Below the pieces are notes generated by a model. The model saw only the letters and a program-made list of their open reading frames with translations. It made no database searches and was not told the origin of the DNA. A stretch of 64,000 bases of DNA, taken from the NCBI RefSeq assembly GCF_030644385.1, contig NZ_CP130060.1:1550001-1614000 (forward strand), given 5' to 3'. Made by a program: the position numbers and the translations under genes. This document shows positions 60,512 through 64,000 of the stretch, piece by piece. Source of the stretch: Stomatobaculum sp. F0698 (GTDB taxonomy: Bacteria; Bacillota; Clostridia; Lachnospirales; Lachnospiraceae). The stretch's first letter is position 1, and every line of letters starts with the position of its first letter.

Positions 60512-61353
60512 CCTCTCTCCTTTCCGAGGCGAACTAAAAAGGCCGCAAGCGTAAAGGCGCCCATGCAGAGTATAATCATGGGTCCGGTTGAGATTCCCTC
60601 CGATACCGTACTCACGGCGCAGCCGAGCAGGGCGCTGAGCACCGCCATCAGCGCAGCGAGCGGCAAGACTGCGGAAAGTGTCTTGGCACACTGCGAGGCC
60701 GCGATACAGGGCATCAGTAAGAAGGCCGAAATCAGCACGGCCCCGACCGTGCGTATGCCGAGGGCTATCACGGCGACCGTCAGAAACAGCATGACCGCGC
60801 CCATGAGCCGCTCCGAAATGCCGAGCGAAGCCGCATAGCCCGGGTCGAAACTCGAATACTGCAAGGGCCTGCGAAAGAGCAACAGAAGAACCGAGAGCAG
60901 CACCGCCCCGCAGAGCAAAAGCAGCACATCCCGTCTTGTCATAAAAGCAGCCGAACCAAAAATATAGACGCGGAGCCCCGACTGCGAGGCATTGCGAAAG
61001 TCCGGATTTCCCTGAATGAAGGTCTTTAGCACCATGCCAAGTCCGAACATCCCCGCGAGCACCGTTGCGAGAACGGCATCCGGCGCGAGCTTCTTTTCGC
61101 CCTGCAGCCAGAGAATCAGGGCATAGGAAAGCGCCGCACTTCCGGCCGCACCGAGGCAGAGAATCAGCGGATTGCGGCTTCGAAACAACATAAAAAAGAG
61201 CACCACCCCCGGGTAGGAGGCGTGCCCCAGCGCGTCGCCGATTAAACTTTGTCCCCGGTATACACTGAAGCAGCCTATCACCGCGGCAATTGCGGCGAGC
61301 AACGCCGCGCCGCTCGCGACCACCCAAAAATCGTAAGATAATAAAAGTCTCAT
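60508..61353 (-). CDS. Metal ABC importer permease (first permease)
   Basis: A 281-residue membrane protein of the Mn/Zn/Fe ABC permease family. GCFSVYRGQSLIGDALGHAS, YPGVVLFFMLFRSRNPLI, and YSSFDPGYAASLGISERLMG are the expected motifs. The start at 61353 overlaps the stop of the ATPase gene by one base. Its own stop overlaps the next permease start by four bases. Confidence 0.92.
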   Translation of the reverse strand: MRLLLSYDFWVVASGAALLAAIAAVIGCFSVYRGQSLIGDALGHASYPGVVLFFMLFRSRNPLILCLGAAGSAALSYALILWLQGEKKLAPDAVLATVLAGMFGLGMVLKTFIQGNPDFRNASQSGLRVYIFGSAAFMTRRDVLLLLCGAVLLSVLLLLFRRPLQYSSFDPGYAASLGISERLMGAVMLFLTVAVIALGIRTVGAVLISAFLLMPCIAASQCAKTLSAVLPLAALMAVLSALLGCAVSTVSEGISTGPMIILCMGAFTLAAFLVRLGKERG

Positions 61354-62096
61354 CACCGCCACTTCTCCGCCTGAAACACCTCGCCGTAACAGCGCCGCAT
61401 AGCTTCGCTCACCACAACATCGCATGCCTCACCGGCCGCCTGAACCGTTCCGTCATCGAGGAGGACCGCGCGGTCAAAGTAGCGCGTAATCGTGTGGACA
61501 TCGTGATGTACGGCGACCACGCTCTTCCCAGCCTCGACAAGGGCCGCCAGTTTTTCCATGATGGCGCGCTCGCTCCGGTAATCCACCCCGGCAAGCGGCT
61601 CATCCAAAAAGAACAAATCCGCATCCTGTACCAACGCGCGCGCCAAAAAGACACGCTTTTTTTGTCCGCCCGAGAGTTCGGAAATCTGCCGCTTTTTAAG
61701 ATCCGTGAGTCCCAGTTCTTCCAGCGCCTGTTCGACGCGTTCCTGTTCCGCCTTGCCGGGCTTTCGAAACCAGCCGAGCGAAAAAAAGAGCCCCATCTCT
61801 GCGACACCCTGCACGGTAATCGGAAAATTCCAGTTCACCTCTGCGCTCTGCGGCATGTAGGCGATACGCGCCCTGACCTTTTCAAGCGGCTCCCCGAAAA
61901 TCTCCACCGTTCCGCTTTTCGGTTTCAAAAAACCGAGCATGGTCTTTAACAGTGTGGATTTTCCGGCCCCGTTCGGTCCGATTAGGGCAATTCTCTCCCC
62001 CGCGGGCAGAGAAAAAGCGACGTCTCGCAGCACCGTCCGCTTTCCGTACCCTGCAGACAGTTGATGCACTGCGACCGCCGCTCTCTCTTCGTTCAT
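61353..62096 (-). CDS. Metal ABC importer ATPase
   Basis: A 247-residue ATPase. Walker A IGPNGAGKSTLLKTML (about 36-51), signature ELSGGQKKRVFLARALVQDA, Walker B LFFLDEPLAGVDY and a VVAVHHDVHT H-loop identify the Zn/Mn group (ZnuC/TroB). It is expressed with the binding protein (16-base gap) and both permeases. MTASVHQLSAGYGKRTVL-like N-terminus (AVAVHQLSAGYGKRTVLRDV). Confidence 0.95.
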   Translation of the reverse strand: MNEERAAVAVHQLSAGYGKRTVLRDVAFSLPAGERIALIGPNGAGKSTLLKTMLGFLKPKSGTVEIFGEPLEKVRARIAYMPQSAEVNWNFPITVQGVAEMGLFFSLGWFRKPGKAEQERVEQALEELGLTDLKKRQISELSGGQKKRVFLARALVQDADLFFLDEPLAGVDYRSERAIMEKLAALVEAGKSVVAVHHDVHTITRYFDRAVLLDDGTVQAAGEACDVVVSEAMRRCYGEVFQAEKWR

Positions 62097-62112
62097 GCTT
62101 CTCTCCTCGCGC

Positions 62113-63081
62113 TTATTTTAAATGCGCCGCAATCAATTTTACATTGTGTTCCACCATCGTGATATAGGTGTCGCCGTCCTCGCCCTTTTGCGCGAGCGAA
62201 TCGCTGTAGAGTTCCTCATTGCCGCCACTCACCACTTCAACCGCAAAGCCGCGCGCCGCGCAGCTTTCCTGTAGCTTCTTCATGCGTGCCGGGTCCGTTG
62301 TGGACTCCGCAAAAATCGCCTTGATTTTATGCGCGACAATAAAATCCGCCGTCTCCGCCATGTCATTGGTCGAGAGTTCCGCATCCGTGCTGACACCCTG
62401 GGGTGCCTTCACCTCAATGCCGTAGCGCCGCGAGAAATAATGGAAGGCATCGTGGGGCGTGACCAGAATGCGACTCTCCTCCGGAATTTCCGCAAGCGTC
62501 GAGCGGATTTCCGCATCCAAAGCCTCGAGTTTTGTCCGGTATGCATCCAGATTTGCCCGAATCTCCTTCTCGTGCGCGGGAATCTTCTCAATCAGCGCCT
62601 TGGCCGCCTCATCGCAGGCCTTCTCATAGAGTTTCACATCGAACCAAAAGTGCGGATCCGCAGCATTTGCCGCGAGCCCCATGCTGCTGTCCGCAGACAG
62701 AATATCATCCTGCGTAAAAGATGCCGTGACCGCATGGCCGTTGACCGCCTCCAAGAGTTCCGTCATATGTCCCTCAAAGTGGAGACCGTGATAGAGCACC
62801 AACTCCGCATTCTTAAACTTCTCCCGGTCCTCCGGCTTTGCCTCATAGCTGTGCGGATCCTCGCCCGCCGGTATGACCAGCGCAATATCGGTATAGTCGC
62901 CCGCAAGCTGTTCCGTCATATCCTGCAAAAAGGTCGTCGTAACCGTCACCTTTAATTTCCCGTCCTCGGCCTTGCTCTCTGCCGCCTTGCTCTTCTGCCC
63001 GCAAGCCCCAAGTGCCAGTAACGCGAGAAACGCAAGCCCAAACTTCCGCAACTTTCTCTGAATCACCAATACACTGTTCAC
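62113..63081 (-). CDS. Metal-binding lipoprotein of the ABC importer
   Basis: A 322-residue substrate-binding protein (ZnuA/TroA/MntC type). The initiator is a GTG at 63079-63081, eight bases behind GGAGG. Lipoprotein signal with lipobox LGAC. Metal-ligand segments: VIPAGEDPHSYEAKPEDREK, GLHFEGHM, ADPHFWFDVKLYEKACDEAA, HDAFHYFSRRYGIEV and FAESTTDPARMK. There is no long His/Asp-rich loop as in many ZnuA proteins, which slightly favours manganese or iron over zinc. The promoter has a perfect-arm palindrome just downstream, typical for a DtxR/MntR-type repressor. First gene of a four-gene operon. Confidence 0.93.
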   Translation of the reverse strand: MNSVLVIQRKLRKFGLAFLALLALGACGQKSKAAESKAEDGKLKVTVTTTFLQDMTEQLAGDYTDIALVIPAGEDPHSYEAKPEDREKFKNAELVLYHGLHFEGHMTELLEAVNGHAVTASFTQDDILSADSSMGLAANAADPHFWFDVKLYEKACDEAAKALIEKIPAHEKEIRANLDAYRTKLEALDAEIRSTLAEIPEESRILVTPHDAFHYFSRRYGIEVKAPQGVSTDAELSTNDMAETADFIVAHKIKAIFAESTTDPARMKKLQESCAARGFAVEVVSGGNEELYSDSLAQKGEDGDTYITMVEHNVKLIAAHLK

Positions 63082-63104
63082 TATCGTTTCCTCCGTTCCA
63101 ATTT

Positions 63105-63122
63105 GATTAGTCTGGACTAATC
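63105..63122. promoter_or_regulatory. Metalloregulator operator palindrome
   Basis: GATTAGTC-TG-GACTAATC: two 8-base arms complementary without mismatch. It lies between the promoter and the ribosome site of the metal-ABC operon. The layout is like DtxR/MntR/TroR-family operators, which repress when Mn or Fe is plentiful. Confidence 0.7.
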
Positions 63123-63133
63123 TATCTAAAACG

Positions 63134-63162
63134 AAGATAGCATAAACTAACTACATCTGCAA
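63134..63162 (-). promoter_or_regulatory. Promoter of the metal ABC operon
   Basis: TTGCAG (63157-63162) and TATCTT (63134-63139) on the minus strand with 17 bases between; the operator begins 12 bases after the -10 box. Confidence 0.6.
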
Positions 63163-63186
63163 GTCTTTTCCGAATTATTTTTTGAC

Positions 63187-63224
63187 AAAAAAAGGAGAAG
63201 ACTCTCCGAGGGAAAGGCTTCTCC
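63187..63224 (-). terminator. Terminator after the small frame at 63229
   Basis: GGAGAAG pairs with CTTCTCC around a loop with an inner CCC/GGG pairing, followed by seven T on the minus strand. Confidence 0.7.
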
Positions 63225-63228
63225 CGGC

Positions 63229-63342
63229 TTATCCTTTGACAACTCGCGAGACAGGTGAGCCTCTGCCCTCACCGAAATGGGTGTTATGATTGCCCGCCGC
63301 CTGCAGCAGACCATAGACTTCTGATTTTCTCGCATCCCGCAT
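63229..63342 (-). CDS. Possible 37-residue peptide or small RNA region
   Basis: A short frame between two terminators (63362-63402 and 63187-63224) encodes MRDARKSEVYGLLQAAGNHN and THFGEGRGSPVSRVVKG. GGTGGA precedes the ATG at seven bases. I recognise neither the peptide nor a known small RNA here; the segment also contains a GGTGAG/CTCACC hairpin. It may be a leader, an RNA or chance. The frame is also open through the tRNA region, which has no coding meaning. Confidence 0.3.
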   Translation of the reverse strand: MRDARKSEVYGLLQAAGNHNTHFGEGRGSPVSRVVKG

Positions 63343-63361
63343 TCCACCGATTTTCCCACGC

Positions 63362-63402
63362 AAAAAAGCGGAAGGCTTTGTTTCCAAAGCCTTCCGCTTT
63401 TC
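63362..63402 (-). terminator. Terminator of tRNA-Pro
   Basis: AAAAGCGGAAGGCTTTG pairs perfectly with CAAAGCCTTCCGCTTTT around a 4-base loop, with six T after it on the minus strand. Confidence 0.92.
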
Positions 63403-63409
63403 CTCTTCA

Positions 63410-63483
63410 TCGGGGTGACAGGATTCGAACCTGCGACATCCTGCTCCCAAAGCAGGCGCCCTACCGGGCTGGGCTACACCCCG
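63410..63483 (-). tRNA. trnP: tRNA-Pro (anticodon TGG)
   Basis: The minus strand folds into a cloverleaf: acceptor CGGGGTG/CACCCCG, D arm with AGCCCAGCCCGGTAGGGC, anticodon stem CCTGC/GCAGG with loop TTTGGGA (anticodon TGG), and T arm with GGTTCGAATCC. Discriminator base A; CCA not encoded. Confidence 0.96.
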
Positions 63484-63545
63484 CACGACGTCTACTATAC
63501 TGTATTCCGAAGTGAAAGTAAATCGAAATTCCCGCTCCCCGGCGC

Positions 63546-64000
63546 TCAGCGCTCTTTTGCGGAGAGAAGTTCACGCAACTTCTCCTGCATCTGCCGCAGG
63601 GCCTTGCCGCGGTGGCTGATTGCGTTTTTCTCGTGTTCGCTGAGTTCTGCCGAGCACTTTCCGTATTCCGGCAAATAGAGTATGGGGTCGTAGCCGAAGC
63701 CGTTTTCGCCTGCGGGTGCCTTCGCAATCTGTCCTTCCATATGCGCTTCGCTGAGAAGCCGGGTGCCGTCCGGGAGTATGCAGGCAATGGCCGCCGTAAA
63801 GCGGGCACTTCGCGCTTCTCCTTCTACGCCCTCGAGTCTGCGAATCAGCTCCGCATTCTTCTCGGCATAGGAGGTGTCGCGTCCCAGCCAGCGCGCCGAG
63901 TAGACCCCGGGTTCCCCGTTCAAATAATCGACACAGAGTCCGGAATCATCCGACATCACAATGGCGTCTGGGCGCAGCGCATGCACGGCCTCCGCCTTAA
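63546..64000 (-). CDS. rdgB: Non-canonical purine NTP pyrophosphatase, 3' part
   Basis: About 151 codons of the gene are present; the 5' part lies beyond the right edge. Translation shows KAEAVHALRPDAIVMSDDSG then LCVDYLNGEPGVYSARW, the catalytic region of the RdgB/HAM1 family (catalytic Asp in DDSGL), FTAAIACILPDG, GENGFGYDPILYLPEYGKC and EKNAISHRGKALRQM. It hydrolyses ITP, dITP and XTP to monophosphates and so keeps damaged purines out of DNA. About 50 residues are missing at the N-terminus. It is followed by tRNA-Pro. Confidence 0.96.
   Translation of the reverse strand, partial: KAEAVHALRPDAIVMSDDSGLCVDYLNGEPGVYSARWLGRDTSYAEKNAELIRRLEGVEGEARSARFTAAIACILPDGTRLLSEAHMEGQIAKAPAGENGFGYDPILYLPEYGKCSAELSEHEKNAISHRGKALRQMQEKLRELLSAKER

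Noticed and set aside
60512..61327. Upstream extension of the second metal permease to 556 codons
   Set aside because: The added part lies over the first permease and ATPase genes in a different frame; the ATG at 60511 overlaps the previous stop as expected.
63343..63486. Protein-like frame GVAQPGRAPALGAGCRRFES over tRNA-Pro
   Set aside because: This is the translation of the tRNA gene itself, a common false protein.

Overview
The window looks like chromosomal DNA of a low-to-mid-GC Gram-positive anaerobe of the Clostridia, most likely a Lachnospiraceae member, possibly an oral one. The evidence is strong AGGAGG ribosome sites, lipobox lipoproteins, tRNA genes without encoded CCA, a PucR/CdaR-type regulator, a CvfB-like S1 protein, a choline-binding-like wall repeat protein, AzlCD and a GntR/YtrA-type ABC operon. 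The genus is an inference. Most genes are on the minus strand in short operons with overlapping start and stop codons. The plus-strand genes are azlCD, an ABC pair, glmS with a VOC gene, and a YoaK-like gene.

Region by region. 1-4,100: 5' end of a YfcC-type permease, then a GntR-ABC-permease operon ending in an unknown gene and a VOC protein. 4,140-6,834: serpin lipoprotein, AadA-like nucleotidyltransferase and a histidine phosphatase whose start codon reads ATA. 7,006-10,662: a fusion of a McrA-type head domain and a nitrilase, a low-GC surface protein, and a 70-residue receiver/PepSY chimera. 10,886-14,349: SseB-like, unknown and transglutaminase-like genes. 14,435-18,584: DUF819 protein, dipeptide epimerase, LRR protein and pyroglutamyl peptidase, suggesting peptide salvage. 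18,657-20,358: XRE-cupin regulator divergent from azlCD. 20,612-26,490: accessory stretch with a GH13 enzyme, a GIY-YIG nuclease, a wrecked hicAB pair and a three-gene operon (zinc ribbon/kinase-like, VWA, PurA-like). 26,614-31,003: two-component system divergent from a LanFEG-like ABC exporter. 31,237-34,180: acetyltransferase, IS30 remnant, methyltransferase and AAA/DUF4143 ATPase. 34,297-46,491: housekeeping block (guaA, uvrA, flavin disulfide reductase, amino-acid ABC importer, S41 protease, CdaR regulator, CvfB-like protein, tRNA-Gln). 46,552-51,508: dtd, MoxR-like ATPase, VWA-like metallopeptidase, LRR protein and a secreted protein. 51,568-55,804: tcdA and two consecutive leuD-leuC pairs. 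55,911-64,000: glmS, VOC, wall protein, YoaK-like protein, Mn/Zn ABC importer with an operator palindrome, tRNA-Pro and the 3' part of rdgB.

The best candidate for an undescribed system is the operon at 23,538-26,490. Its PurA-like enzyme keeps the GDEGKG nucleotide loop but lacks the usual aspartate-binding loop, and it is translationally linked to a VWA protein and a zinc-ribbon protein with a kinase-like C-terminal half. Second is the head-nitrilase fusion at 7,006-8,631. Decay is visible at several places: hicB with an amber codon, a deletion and a frameshift; an IS30 fragment; and the receiver/PepSY chimera. No CRISPR array, rRNA operon or complete insertion sequence was seen.
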